64,000 nucleotides of DNA. Origin: Ciceribacter ferrooxidans (GTDB taxonomy: Bacteria; Pseudomonadota; Alphaproteobacteria; Rhizobiales; Rhizobiaceae). The position numbers and the translations under genes were made by a program. Under the pieces are notes generated by a model. The model saw only the letters and a list, made by a program, of their open reading frames with translations. It was not told the DNA's origin and made no database searches. Shown here piece after piece: positions 46,499 through 55,534 of this stretch (positions within the stretch are counted from its first letter, which is position 1; each line of letters begins with the position of its first letter). The stretch lies in the NCBI RefSeq assembly GCF_004137355.1, contig NZ_SDVB01000216.1, positions 57,052-121,051 of the forward strand, read 5' to 3'.

Positions 46499-47635
46499 TT
46501 GTTTGGATTCAAGAGGGTGGCCTCCGTCGCCGCGTTTTCGCTCGTCCTTTTTTCGGGTCTCGCCTTCGGCGAGACGGTGACCGTCAGGGACATCACCGGC
46601 CGCGAAGTCCAGGTGAACGTGCCGGTCGAGCGCGTCATCCTGGGCGAGGGCCGGCAGATCTATTTCACCGCTGCCCTCGATACCGACGCTCCCTTCCGGC
46701 GCGTCGTCGGCTGGCGTGACGACTTCAAGAAGGCGGATCTCGACGGCTACAACATCTATCTCGAGAAGTTTCCCGAGATGGCGAAGATCCCGGCCTTCGG
46801 TGGCATGAAGGACGGAACCTTCGACATCGAGCAGGCGGTTGCCCTGAAGCCCGACGTCATCATCATGAACACCGAGGCGAAATCGGCGACCGAAGAGTCG
46901 GACTATATCGAAAAGCTCGCGAAGGTCGGCATCCCGCTTGTCTATATCGACTTCCGCGAAAAGCCGATTCAGAACACCGACGAATCGATGCGCATCATCG
47001 GCAAGCTCTTCGGCAAGGAAGCCCGCGCCGAAGAATTCGTGACGTTCCACGACGAGCAGCTTGCCCGTGTGACCGATGTACTCGCCAAGGCGGGAGAGGT
47101 CGACAAGCCCGTCGTCTTCATGGAACGTGCCGGCGGCTACAGCGATGATTGCTGCATGTCCTTCGGGGACGAGAACTTCGGCAAAATGGTCGAGCTCGCC
47201 GGCGGCGTGAACATGGCGAAGGACATCATTCCCGGCACTTTCGGCACCGTCAATCCCGAGCAGATCATCGCTTCCAATCCCGACCAGGTCATCGTCACCG
47301 GCTCCAACTGGGAGCTCTATGTCCCCGGCGGCAAATGGGTGGGTGTCGGCCCCGGCGCGGATTCAAAGGTCGCCATACAGAAGCTCGCCGCCCTGATGCA
47401 GCGCCCCGCCTTCACCGGCATCAAGGCTGTCGAGGAAGGCAATGTCCACGCGATCTGGCACCAGTTCTACAACAGCCCGTACCAGTTCGTGGCCGTCCAG
47501 CAGATCGCCAAATGGCTCCACCCCGAGCTCTTCGAGGATCTCGACCCGGATGCGACCTTCAAGGAACTGCACGACCGCTTCCTGCCGGTCGCCTACCACT
47601 CCGGATACTTCGCCTCCCTGAAGGCCGGTCTCTGA
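46499..47635 (+). CDS. Periplasmic metallophore-binding protein 1 (TroA/FecB-like)
   Basis: A 378-residue periplasmic binding protein. The start is TTG 46499, with AGGAGAG seven bases upstream. A signal peptide is clear (ASVAAFSLVLFSGLAFGETV). The body has VTVRDITGREVQVNVPVERV, the opening common to siderophore/cobalamin-type binding proteins, FDIEQAVALKPDVIIMNTEA, and a C-terminal HAIWHQFYNSPYQFVAVQQI. Two adjacent Cys occur in YSDDCCMSFG. A second, closely related binding protein follows, so both can probably feed one permease. Confidence 0.9.
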   Translation: MFGFKRVASVAAFSLVLFSGLAFGETVTVRDITGREVQVNVPVERVILGEGRQIYFTAALDTDAPFRRVVGWRDDFKKADLDGYNIYLEKFPEMAKIPAFGGMKDGTFDIEQAVALKPDVIIMNTEAKSATEESDYIEKLAKVGIPLVYIDFREKPIQNTDESMRIIGKLFGKEARAEEFVTFHDEQLARVTDVLAKAGEVDKPVVFMERAGGYSDDCCMSFGDENFGKMVELAGGVNMAKDIIPGTFGTVNPEQIIASNPDQVIVTGSNWELYVPGGKWVGVGPGADSKVAIQKLAALMQRPAFTGIKAVEEGNVHAIWHQFYNSPYQFVAVQQIAKWLHPELFEDLDPDATFKELHDRFLPVAYHSGYFASLKAGL

Positions 47636-47686
47636 CACGACACCGGGCCGGCGCTCGTCGCCGGCCCCTTTCCAGCAGGTTGAGAC

Positions 47687-48823
47687 ATGTCGATTGCAAA
47701 GTCACTCGGGGCGCTTCTTGCCCTGGTTCCGCTTCTGGGCGTCCCCGCTCTTGCCGAGCAGATCACCGACGCCGCCGGACGGCAGGTCGATCTTGATCTG
47801 CCCGCCAAGCGCGTGCTGGTCGGCGAAGCCCGTCAGGTCAGCGTTATTTCGGCGCTCGTCGGAAAGCGGGCCTTTGACCGGATCGTCGGCTGGCGTGACG
47901 ACCTCATCACCAAGGACCACGATACCTATAACAGCTATCTGGAGGTCTTTCCGGCGATCGCCGACCTGCCGCGCTTCGGCTATGTCGGCAACGGCACCTT
48001 CGACCTTGAATCGGCGATCGCGCTCAAGCCCGACGTCTTCACCCTCAACCTCGAATCCCTGACGGCGGCCAAGGAGAGCAGGCTCGAGGAGACGCTCGCG
48101 GCTGCCGGAATCAAGCTCGTCTACATCGATTTCCGGGTCGATCCCGATGCCAATACCGAGAATTCCATTGCAGTGCTCGGCAAGCTGTTCGGCGGCGAAA
48201 AGCGCGCTGAGGAGCTGATTGACTATCGCCGCGCGCAATTCGCCCGTGTCGCCGAGCGGCTCGCCGCCCATCCCGAGCTGAGGAGGCCCAAGGTCTATAT
48301 CGAGCGGGCGCCCGGCATCACCGGCGACGCCGTCTGCTGCCGTACCTTCGGTCCGGTCAACTTCGGCAAGATGATCGCCCTCGGCGGCGGCCACAATATC
48401 GGTTCCGATTTCTTCGACACCTTCTCCGGTGACCTGAATCCGGAACAGCTCGTCGTCTCCGATCCCGATATCGTCGTCGTCACCGGCGCCAACTGGAGCG
48501 GGCAGTCCGACGTCAACCGGTTCGTCAGCATCGGCCCCGGCGCCGATCTCGCGCAGGCGCGCAAGAAACTCTCGGCGATGATGGAAAGCCTACCCTTCTC
48601 CAGCTTGCCGGCTGTTGCCAGGGGCGATGTCCATGCCGTCTGGCACCAGTTCTACGGCACGCCCTATGATTTCGTGGCGGTGCAGCAGTTCGCGAAATGG
48701 TTCCATCCGGAGGTCTTTGCCGATCTCGACCCGGACGCCACGTTCCGCGACCTGCACGAACGTTTCCTGCCGATCCCCTTCAAGCCGGGCTACTTCGTCT
48801 CGCTGAACAAGGAAAACAACTGA
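47687..48823 (+). CDS. Periplasmic metallophore-binding protein 2 (paralogue of the upstream gene)
   Basis: A 378-residue protein of the same length as its upstream neighbour, with a signal peptide (LGALLALVPLLGVPALAEQI), RQVDLDLPAKRVLVGEARQV, FDLESAIALKPDVFTLN and HAVWHQFYGTPYDFVAVQQF. The block ITGDAVCCRTFGPVNFGKM aligns with the CC block of protein 1. A tandem duplication with divergence is the simplest reading; the two may bind different forms of the ligand. It overlaps the permease start by ATGA. Confidence 0.92.
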   Translation: MSIAKSLGALLALVPLLGVPALAEQITDAAGRQVDLDLPAKRVLVGEARQVSVISALVGKRAFDRIVGWRDDLITKDHDTYNSYLEVFPAIADLPRFGYVGNGTFDLESAIALKPDVFTLNLESLTAAKESRLEETLAAAGIKLVYIDFRVDPDANTENSIAVLGKLFGGEKRAEELIDYRRAQFARVAERLAAHPELRRPKVYIERAPGITGDAVCCRTFGPVNFGKMIALGGGHNIGSDFFDTFSGDLNPEQLVVSDPDIVVVTGANWSGQSDVNRFVSIGPGADLAQARKKLSAMMESLPFSSLPAVARGDVHAVWHQFYGTPYDFVAVQQFAKWFHPEVFADLDPDATFRDLHERFLPIPFKPGYFVSLNKENN

Positions 48824-49896
48824 TGAGCGCCATCATCGACACGAGTGGCGAGATGCGGGTTGAAACGCGCCACAGCTACCGCGCACTCGCCGGCCGGCGG
48901 TTCGCGATCCTGGTCTTGCTTTCCGTCGCCCTGCTGCTGTCGGTCGCCGCCGACATGGCGCTCGGTCCTGCCCGCTATAACCTCGGCCAGGTCGTTTCCG
49001 CTGTTCTGTCGCCTTCCGAGGTCGGAAACCAGCTCCGCGTCGTCATCTGGGACATCCGCATGCCGATCGCGCTGATGGCGGTTACCGTCGGCGCCTGCCT
49101 CTCGGTCGCCGGTGCGCAGATGCAGACCATTCTTGCCAATCCGCTCGCCAGCCCCTTCACCCTCGGCATCTCGGCCGCGGCGGGCTTCGGCGCCGCGATG
49201 GCGCTCGTCGCAGGCGTGGCGATCTTTCCGGCGGCCGTCGAATACATGATCCCGATCAACGCCTTTCTGATGGCGATGCTCGCCTCGCTCTTCATCTACG
49301 GCGTCTCGACGCTCCGCGGCGTGACGGTCGAGACCATCGTGCTGCTCGGCATCGCGCTCGTCTTCACCTTCAACGCGCTTCTGTCGCTGCTCGAATATCT
49401 CGCCTCCGAACAGGCGCTCGCCGCCGTCGTCTTCTGGACGATGGGCTCGCTCACCAAGGCGACATGGCCCAAGGTCGCGGTCACAGCGGGCGTCCTCGTC
49501 GTCGTCATCCCGCTCTTTGCCCGTAATGCCTGGGCGCTGACCGCACTGCGCCTCGGCGACGACAAGGCGGCCTCCTTCGGTGTCAATGTCCGGCGGCTGC
49601 GGCTTGAGACCATGATGCTGGTCAGCCTGCTTGCGGCGATCCCGGTCTCCTTCGTCGGCACGATCGGGTTCATCGGTCTCGTCGGGCCGCACATCGCCCG
49701 CATGGTCGTCGGCGAGGACCAGCGCTTCTTTCTACCGGGCTCGGCGATCTGCGGGGCGCTGCTGCTCTCGGTCACCTCGGTCGTCTCGAAGGTGCTGATC
49801 CCCGGCGCCATCCTGCCGATCGGGGTGATCACGGCGCTGGTCGGGGTTCCGTTCTTTTTCTCGCTCATCTTCACCAACCGGAGGCGCGCATGGTAG
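48823..49896 (+). CDS. FecCD-family metallophore permease
   Basis: Start at ATG 48823, overlapping the preceding TGA, with AAGGAAA upstream; 357 residues. About nine to ten membrane helices can be drawn. Family landmarks: RMPIALMAVTVGACLSVAGA, QTILANPLASPFTLGISAAA, FWTMGSLTKATW, TIGFIGLVGPHIARMVVGED and GAILPIGVITALVGVPFFF. Transports the metal complex delivered by either binding protein, powered by the next gene. Confidence 0.95.
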   Translation: MSAIIDTSGEMRVETRHSYRALAGRRFAILVLLSVALLLSVAADMALGPARYNLGQVVSAVLSPSEVGNQLRVVIWDIRMPIALMAVTVGACLSVAGAQMQTILANPLASPFTLGISAAAGFGAAMALVAGVAIFPAAVEYMIPINAFLMAMLASLFIYGVSTLRGVTVETIVLLGIALVFTFNALLSLLEYLASEQALAAVVFWTMGSLTKATWPKVAVTAGVLVVVIPLFARNAWALTALRLGDDKAASFGVNVRRLRLETMMLVSLLAAIPVSFVGTIGFIGLVGPHIARMVVGEDQRFFLPGSAICGALLLSVTSVVSKVLIPGAILPIGVITALVGVPFFFSLIFTNRRRAW

Positions 49897-50642
49897 CCAT
49901 CAGACTGGAAGGCCTCGGCGCCCGCTACGGCCGCGCGCAGGTCTTCGAAGGCATCACCACCGATCGCCTGCCGGGCGGCGAGCTCACCGCCGTCGTCGGG
50001 CCGAACGCCGCCGGCAAGTCGACGCTCTTCAAGCGCATCGCGAGCCTGCTTTCAGGGCCCGGAACCGTGCATGTCGAGGATGTCCGCCCCGAGCGGCGGG
50101 CGGTCTGCTACATGCCGCAGGATACCGGCGCCAATGCGGTGCTGACGGTCTATGAATCGGTCCTGCTCGCGGCCAAGCAGGGGGGCGGCTGGCGCGTCGC
50201 CGAGCACGAGCTTCGTGCCATCGACCGGCTGCTCGAGGACTTGCGGATTTCCGACCTCGCCTTCCGCGATCTCGGCGCTCTCTCCGGCGGCCAGCGGCAA
50301 CTGGTGGCAATCGCCCAGGCACTGGTACGCCGGCCGGAAGTGCTGCTGATGGATGAGCCGACCTCGGCGCTCGACCTCTTCCGGCAGATCGAGGTGCTCG
50401 ATTTCATGCGCAGAACTGCGGCGAGCGAAGGCATGGCGGTGCTGATCGCCCTCCACGACCTCAACCATGCGCTCCGCTACTGCACGCGCACCATGGTGAT
50501 TGCCGAGGGCCGGCTGGTCGCGAGCGGCCCGACGGACGAAGTCATCACGCCCGCCATGCTGCGGGACGTCTACAAGGTCGCCGCCCGCGTCGAATGCTGC
50601 AGCGAGGGTCGCCCGATGATCGTGGTCGACGGAACGGCGTGA
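49890..50642 (+). CDS. Metallophore ABC transporter ATP-binding protein (FecE-like)
   Basis: Start at ATG 49890 (GGAGG upstream), overlapping the permease by 7 bp; 250 residues. Walker A VGPNAAGKSTLF (Ala instead of the usual Gly in GPNGAGKST), signature LSGGQRQLVAIAQAL, Walker B VLLMDEPTSALD and ALHDLNHALRY. Last gene of the transporter operon. Metal specificity, probably iron, is inferred from the family and the IRO-like box. Confidence 0.95.
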   Translation: MVAIRLEGLGARYGRAQVFEGITTDRLPGGELTAVVGPNAAGKSTLFKRIASLLSGPGTVHVEDVRPERRAVCYMPQDTGANAVLTVYESVLLAAKQGGGWRVAEHELRAIDRLLEDLRISDLAFRDLGALSGGQRQLVAIAQALVRRPEVLLMDEPTSALDLFRQIEVLDFMRRTAASEGMAVLIALHDLNHALRYCTRTMVIAEGRLVASGPTDEVITPAMLRDVYKVAARVECCSEGRPMIVVDGTA

Positions 50643-50663
50643 GCGGCGAGCGAGTAGACGTCC

Positions 50664-51168
50664 TCAGCGCCACTCGTGCAGTTTTTCGCCGATCAGCGGC
50701 CGGACGGCTGCCAACGGCAGGGTACCGGCTGCGCGGTCCGCGTAGGCCAGCGCATCGGCTTCGTCGTTGAAGCCGATGAAGATCATCGACAGCGAGCGAG
50801 CCTTCGGGGCACCCTATCTTGCGATAGGAAAAGCGCACGGCGCAGTGGGGCAAGGCCTCGTCCAGCACGGTGCCCTCGGGCAGGGTATCCGCGAGTGCCA
50901 GATGGGCGCCTAGCCGCAAGAAGCGGTCAATCGCGGCAAAGGCCGTCGCCTCCGGCAGCTGCTTGTTTTCCTCCGCCTTCGGCGCTCGGCCCCGGAAGAG
51001 GCTGTCGACGACGCCCTTCGCCCGCTTCGACTTCACCACCACAAGCCCACCGGCGGCGACGAGCTCGAGATGGGCGTCCCAGGTCTGGAAGCGCTCCGGA
51101 TGTTCTGCGAGTTCGGCAATCAGCGGGTGAAGGTCGGCGATCAGGTCGGCGTAAAGGGCAGGGGGCAT
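50664..51168 (-). pseudogene. Unknown small protein gene broken by a single-base frameshift
   Basis: From ATG 51168 the frame reads ~117 sensible residues (LYADLIADLHPLIAELAEHP, FAAIDRFLRLGAHLALADTL, CAVRFSYRKIG), then turns basic and low in sense. If one base is removed from the GGG run near 50814, the frame continues APKARSLSMIFIGFNDEADA, LAYADRAAGTLPLAAVRPLI, GEKLHEWR and stops at TGA 50664. The intact product would be about 168 residues. I do not recognise the family. Either a true mutation or an assembly error; raw-read support would decide. Confidence 0.6.
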
Positions 51169-51258
51169 GGTGGGGTCTCGGGGCGCGCAGGTGATGGGTT
51201 GTGTCAGTTGGGGCCTCGTAGCATGGCGGGGGCGGGGTGGATATGGGGAGAGCGTGCG

Positions 51259-51678
51259 CTAGCACTCTTGTTGCCGCGCTATCGGAGGCTTCTCATGTCG
51301 TTCGTCGAGGAAAGGGGATTGGAGAGACGGCTGCTGCACTGGCTCAAGGCGGTCGAGACGAGGAAGTTCGTGACGATCACGCGGGAGGGGACGCAGTTTG
51401 TTACCCGTGATCGTACCGTCCTTGATGTGCACGACGACCTCATCAATGGCGAATACGGGAACCAGGATCCATTCCTTCGGCACGATGGGTTGGTCGAAAC
51501 GATCCTGGATCTCAACGTCCAGTCGTGCCGCACCAAAGACCTTGTGGATCAAGCTTTCGAGCTTGGCACGGTTGACGTCGTAGAGCTCATAACTCGCGAC
51601 AACCTCGACATCGGCCATGAGGTAAGTGGGATCGAAGCGCGCCTTGGCGATGCGGCGTTCGACACTGCCGCCGGTCAC
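51259..51678 (-). pseudogene. GIY-YIG/T5orf172-type nuclease remnant (C-terminal part)
   Basis: The frame begins TGGSVERRIAKARFDPTYLM and continues ADVEVVASYELYDVNRAKLE, SLIHKVFGAARLDVEIQDRF and PKEWILVPVFAIDEVVVHIK. This is the usual C-terminal half of GIY-YIG nuclease family proteins with a T5orf172 domain; the N-terminal half with GIY and YIG is absent. The last ~35 residues (after DGTITG) do not match, so the 3' end is also altered. An IS110 remnant abuts it at 51.7 kb and probably caused the break. Confidence 0.6.
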
Positions 51679-51712
51679 GCCATCTTGCGTAGGATCTCAC
51701 GGCTCTCGGCGC

Positions 51713-52110
51713 CGGTACGCACGTGGCGCTGTTTGGTGATGCCGGATGGACCCGCACCTACTTTGGCCTGAACCCAAGGGTGCGTCAACCGGGTCTAGGC
51801 GCGGCACACCGCGGCCGGATCAGCAAGGTCCGCCGCAGCCACGCGCGCGCAACGCTGGTCGAGGCGGCATGGGCAGCCGCCAGAGCTCCCGGACCCCTAC
51901 ACGCGTTCTTCGTTCGGATCCGAGCGAAACGGGGCCGTCAAATCGCCGCCGTCGCACTTGCATGCAAGTTTACCGTGCTTTGCTGGCATTTGCTGACTAG
52001 GGAGCAGGATTATCTCTGGGCTCGGCCCGATCTGGCGGCCAACAAGACGTGCACCATGGAGCTCCAAGCGGGTCTGCCGCAGAAGAAAGGCAACCGACGG
52101 GTGCGCCCTC
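51713..52110 (+). mobile_element. IS110-family transposase remnant (C-terminal end)
   Basis: The + strand reads FGDAGWTRTYFGLNPRVRQP, GLGAAHRGRISKVRRSHARA, TLVEAAWAAARAPGPLHAFF, VRIRAKRGRQIAAVALACKF and CWHLLTREQDYLWARPDLAA. This is the conserved C-terminal Transposase_20 region of IS110/IS116/IS902. The N-terminal DEDD domain is missing and the frame ends shortly after MELQAGLPQKKGNRR, so the element is inactive. Confidence 0.85.
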
Positions 52111-52116
52111 AATCAC

Positions 52117-52230
52117 GCCTCGGCCGTAAGACGGCAACAACATCGGGCGACAGGATTAAGCTGGAATATTTCAGCCGCCGCAGCGTTATCTGGCTCGTCA
52201 CGCCGCCCAATAGAGCCTCATGTCGATTGA
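52117..52230 (-). pseudogene. Degenerate partial copy of the DNA-3-methyladenine glycosylase gene
   Basis: The segment 52141-52200 aligns without gaps to 55021-55080, 50 of 60 bases identical by eye, and similarity extends on both sides. The second segment is the 3' part of the glycosylase gene at 54869-55534. So ~100 bp of a diverged homologue lies here, next to the IS110 remnant, with no start or complete frame. Confidence 0.7.
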
Positions 52231-52433
52231 AAAGTCGGTTGGCATGAGCGTTCCTCCGGGTAGGCAACCGTCTCACCTGCCCACGCGGGAAGGAAGAATA
52301 GTTGGCAGCTTCGCTGGTCGTAAAGCCGCCGCCGAGTCAGAACAATGCCGCGCGTTGGCGAGTCCGACGCATCTTACAGGCGACCCCCTCAAGTTCTAGA
52401 TTTTTCGGCAAATGATGGCGGTGACGCCGCCGT

Positions 52434-52982
52434 TTAGTCCCGTTGCGTTCGCAGCGCGGCCAGGGTTTGCGGCGCAGCAATCTCCTCCAGCCTGCCGGAC
52501 TGGACGGCATAGAGCAGCGCTGAGACGGTGAGCATGACGGGAAGTCGCGGTGCGTCGCGCAGCCGATCGAGGTCGGTCAGCAGGTCAGTCCTCTGGTATG
52601 TGATAGCCGACTCGGACGCATTGACGCCGAGCTCGTCCTTCAGCGTTGCCTGGAAGGCGGTATCGGCGAGGCGCTCGGCGCCGCACTGGGTGTGCTGCAT
52701 CAACACGATGTCGAAGCTGACCTGCTCCATCCCGGTCATGCGGGCAACCATCACGGCGATGGTTGCCATTTCGTCGATGAAGGCGCGGGTCACGCGGCCG
52801 CCGTTGTTGCGCGCGACCACGGCGTCTCCCTGTTCGAGCCCCAGCACTTGAGCCGGGTCGACGCGGCCGTCGATGCAGGCAAGGATGATGGTGCGCAGCT
52901 TAGGAAGTACGGGTAGATCGGCGGACGCGAAACCTACGGCGAAGCGCTTGTTGCGGTCGATGAGGGTCGGAAGAGAGCTCAT
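52434..52982 (-). CDS. Beta-carbonic-anhydrase-like protein
   Basis: A 182-residue protein. TIILACIDGRVDPAQVLGLE supplies the zinc ligand Cys and the Asp-Arg dyad (CxDxR), and VLMQHTQCGAERLAD the second His/Cys pair of a beta-class carbonic anhydrase; ARNNGGRVTRAF is the conserved RNAGG-type loop, here RNNGG. Length matches the short bacterial members. Would interconvert CO2 and bicarbonate, though several paralogues act on other substrates. It stands alone among decayed genes. Confidence 0.85.
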   Translation of the reverse strand: MSSLPTLIDRNKRFAVGFASADLPVLPKLRTIILACIDGRVDPAQVLGLEQGDAVVARNNGGRVTRAFIDEMATIAVMVARMTGMEQVSFDIVLMQHTQCGAERLADTAFQATLKDELGVNASESAITYQRTDLLTDLDRLRDAPRLPVMLTVSALLYAVQSGRLEEIAAPQTLAALRTQRD

Positions 52983-53023
52983 TGGGCTACTCCTGGGCTG
53001 AGTTTATTGGAAGGGGAGACGGG

Positions 53024-54117
53024 TCAGGCGGCGCGAACAGGCGTCGGCTTCAACGGCCGCGGACGGTGGCTGTCGCGCCACAAGGGATCATCTTGGGCGA
53101 AACTCGGCACTGCCAGCCGAACATGGTCGCGCGGATCCTCGGCGCGCTTGAGATCGAAAGGCCGCGTGGCGAGGATCTTGAGAAACCCGCCGATCGCGCC
53201 GAGGCTTCGCGTGAGTTCAGGACGTACTGCGACCCTGCGTCGAACGATGCTCTCGAAATCCTCCGGTTCGCGCCCGCCTACGCGGAGGACATCCCCGTCG
53301 GGGTGTTCGCCGCGAAGGTGCCGCGGTGATACTCGTCGGCGTAGATCGCGAGTTGGGTAACGCCGCCTCGGAATAGTTCGATGGTGGCAACGCTTTCAGC
53401 GCCTTGACCATCCTTCGCTCCGGGATGTCCATATATTTGACCTTGCGTCCCATAGCGCGACCCATCGCAGATGCAATCTCATTGGGTGAAAGCAACTCGG
53501 GACCGGTCGGGCGATAGGTCTTCCCGGCGTGTGTTTGCGGATCGATCAGCGCCGCCGCCGCAACGCTTGCTATGTCTTCGTTCGACGGAGGTGCGTTCTT
53601 CTTCGTGTCGCCGTCGCCGAGTGGCATGGTGAAAAGGCCAAGATGAGCAGCCATGTCGAGAACCATCAAATAATTGTCAGCAAACCAGCCAGGATTGACC
53701 GAAGTGACACTCGTCCTGGGAGACATCCGGATCAGGATATCGCTCAAATAGACCTCGCGTGTGAAGAGCGATGGATGGTTCGCAGCGGACAGCCATTGGC
53801 CAAGTGTTACGACATGTTCCAATTCCGCTTCATAGGCCGCCGCCGCGAAAACCGCATTGAAATGCAGCCCGCTTGGCGTGATGGGGGCCCTTTCGTATGC
53901 GCGCTGCACGCCTGTCATCGCACGGCGCATGTCGTTCAAAGCATACTGGTCCCCCTCGAAAATCTCCGCACCGGCTTTCGCCAGAGCATCGGCTCTCTGG
54001 TCACGTCGGCGCACGAAGGCGCGCACCGGATACCCTTTTTCGAGTAGTTGAAACACCCGTTTTGCCTGCTGCGCTGGTGACGAGGATTCTGGCGTTGGAA
54101 TTTCCGGATTCGGCCAT
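53024..54117 (-). pseudogene. NmrA-family NAD(P)-binding protein gene with several frameshifts
   Basis: Starts at ATG 54117 (MAESGNSNARILVTSAAGKT), shifts frame near 54055, then continues LLEKGYPVRAFVRRRDQRAD, FNAVFAAAAYEAELEHVVTL, TSVTSVNPGWFADNYLMVLD, KTYRPTGPELLSPNEIASAM and MDIPERRMVKALKALPPS. After about 53375 it shifts to AIYADEYHRGTFAANTP, and again to GDVLRVGGREPEDFESIVRR, then FLKILATRPFDLKRAEDP, ending at TGA 53024. All pieces belong to one NmrA/atypical SDR protein of ~360 residues. At least three frameshifts make it non-functional unless the assembly is wrong. It is divergent from a TetR gene that is also broken. Confidence 0.75.
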
Positions 54118-54167
54118 GGCGCGCTTCCAAGGATGATGCAGTTGAAGGGATGTTCGAGATGGGGAGA

Positions 54168-54779
54168 ATGTCGCGAGAGGAAACCGCCCAGACCCGCGCG
54201 CGCATCATCGAGGTCGCCGCCGGGATGTTTCGGGAAAACGGAATAGCAGCGACGGCGGTCGCCGATGTGATGAAGGCTGCGGGATTGACCCACGGTGGGT
54301 TCTACCGTCATTTCGCTTCCAAGGACAATTTGGTAGCCGCCGCGATCTCGCATGCTGTCTCGACATTGTTGATTGATCTCAAAAAGGCCAAAGGCCATGA
54401 AGCCAAGACGAACGCCGTACTGAGCTATATCGACCGCTATCTGTCCGACGAGCACGTCGGAAACCCCGCGACGGCTGCCGCTTGCCGCGCTCGGTCCAGA
54501 AGCACCACGTTCGTCACCCCGGATTTCGAATGCGCTCGACGAAGGTAGTGCCGAGGCCATCCGGGTTCTCACCGCTGCAATGAACGGCAGACGCGCGACA
54601 GCCTCGGCATTGATGGCGGCGCTGCTCGGCACTGTTGTCATGGCCCGAATGGCCGGCTCGCATCAGAGTTGCCAACTCATCCTGTCAGCCGGCCGGAAGG
54701 TTGCCCTGAGTATTGTGGAAGCGGGTGACGGGCAGGACAAGGCCGGCGACGCTCGCCCAACGAGTCCGCTCAACCGTTG
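54168..54779 (+). pseudogene. TetR-family regulator with one frameshift
   Basis: Start ATG 54168 with GGGGAGA upstream. The first ~100 residues are a good TetR DNA-binding half (ETAQTRARIIEVAAGMFREN, GIAATAVADVMKAAGLTHGG, FYRHFASKDNLVAAAISHAV). Near 54470 the frame changes: the ligand domain continues LPLAALGPEAPRSSPRISNA, IRVLTAAMNGRRATASALMA, MARMAGSHQSCQLILSAGRK and ends at TGA 54779. An intact gene would be ~200 residues and would control the divergent NmrA gene. Both are broken, as expected if the pair lost function together. Confidence 0.75.
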
Positions 54780-54868
54780 AGGGGTTTGCAATCACGTTGG
54801 AGGAGAAGTTCCTTGATTAGGTGCGATGCAAACAGTCCCCGAGTGTCCGTGCCGACCCGGGTGGTCCG

Positions 54869-55534
54869 CTATATGCTCATCGCCAGGATGCGGCTGATTT
54901 CGGTCAGGCTTCGCCCCGACTGCCGGAGCCATTCGTTGAAGGCGTCCTGCACAGCCTGCATGGCGCGCCGCCCACCCGGCACACCTTCTATCACTCCCTC
55001 GGCGGTAAGACGGGCAATAACATCGGACGACAGGATGAAGCTGGAGTACCCCAACCGCCGCAGCATTCTCTGGCCCGTCACGCCGCCTAATCGCGCGCCA
55101 CGCTTTGACAGGAGTTCCAGGAGGCCGGCAAAATCCGTTTCCGGCCAGTCGGCGAAGAACCTGCCCGCCGAGCCGTGCTCCGAGGCCAGGTCACAAATGA
55201 AACGGGCGTTGTCGATGACGGCCATGATCTTGGCGCCATTGCGCACGATCCTGCTGTCCGTGAGGAGCCGGTCGACATCTTCGTCGTGGCAAGAGGCGAT
55301 ATAATGCGGGTTGAAGTCCTCGAAAGCCGCTTCGAAGCCCTGCCATTTGGCGTCGATGACTTTCCAGTTAAACCCCGCCTCGAACAGGCTGCGCGCCATT
55401 GACGATAGCCACCGATCGTCTGCAATGGCCGCGATCTTGTCGGGTGCCTGTGGCCTCTCGAGCAGGACTTCGAGCGCGTTGGCTCCCCCTTTTCGTTCGG
55501 CCGCAATCGCATAAATTTCGTCAAAGCTACGCAT
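54869..55534 (-). CDS. DNA-3-methyladenine glycosylase I-like protein
   Basis: Start at ATG 55534 (MRSFDEIYAIAAERKG), with GAGGGG upstream; 221 residues. The N-terminal half WLSSMARSLFEAGFNWKVID resembles the helix-hairpin-helix glycosylase Tag, followed by NPHYIASCHDEDVDRLLTDS, RIVRNGAKIMAVIDNARFIC and ADWPETDFAGLLELLSKRGA. This is the compact Tag-like subfamily that lacks some zinc ligands. Its start overlaps the TetR stop by 8 bp, so it is cotranscribed with a regulator, which is unusual for a housekeeping repair gene. A diverged fragment of the same gene occurs at 52117-52230. Confidence 0.8.
   Translation of the reverse strand: MRSFDEIYAIAAERKGGANALEVLLERPQAPDKIAAIADDRWLSSMARSLFEAGFNWKVIDAKWQGFEAAFEDFNPHYIASCHDEDVDRLLTDSRIVRNGAKIMAVIDNARFICDLASEHGSAGRFFADWPETDFAGLLELLSKRGARLGGVTGQRMLRRLGYSSFILSSDVIARLTAEGVIEGVPGGRRAMQAVQDAFNEWLRQSGRSLTEISRILAMSI

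Noticed and set aside
53001-53360. Small + strand frames near 53.0-53.3 kb as genes
   Set aside because: The minus strand here reads as the C-terminal part of the broken NmrA-like gene, which explains the sequence better.
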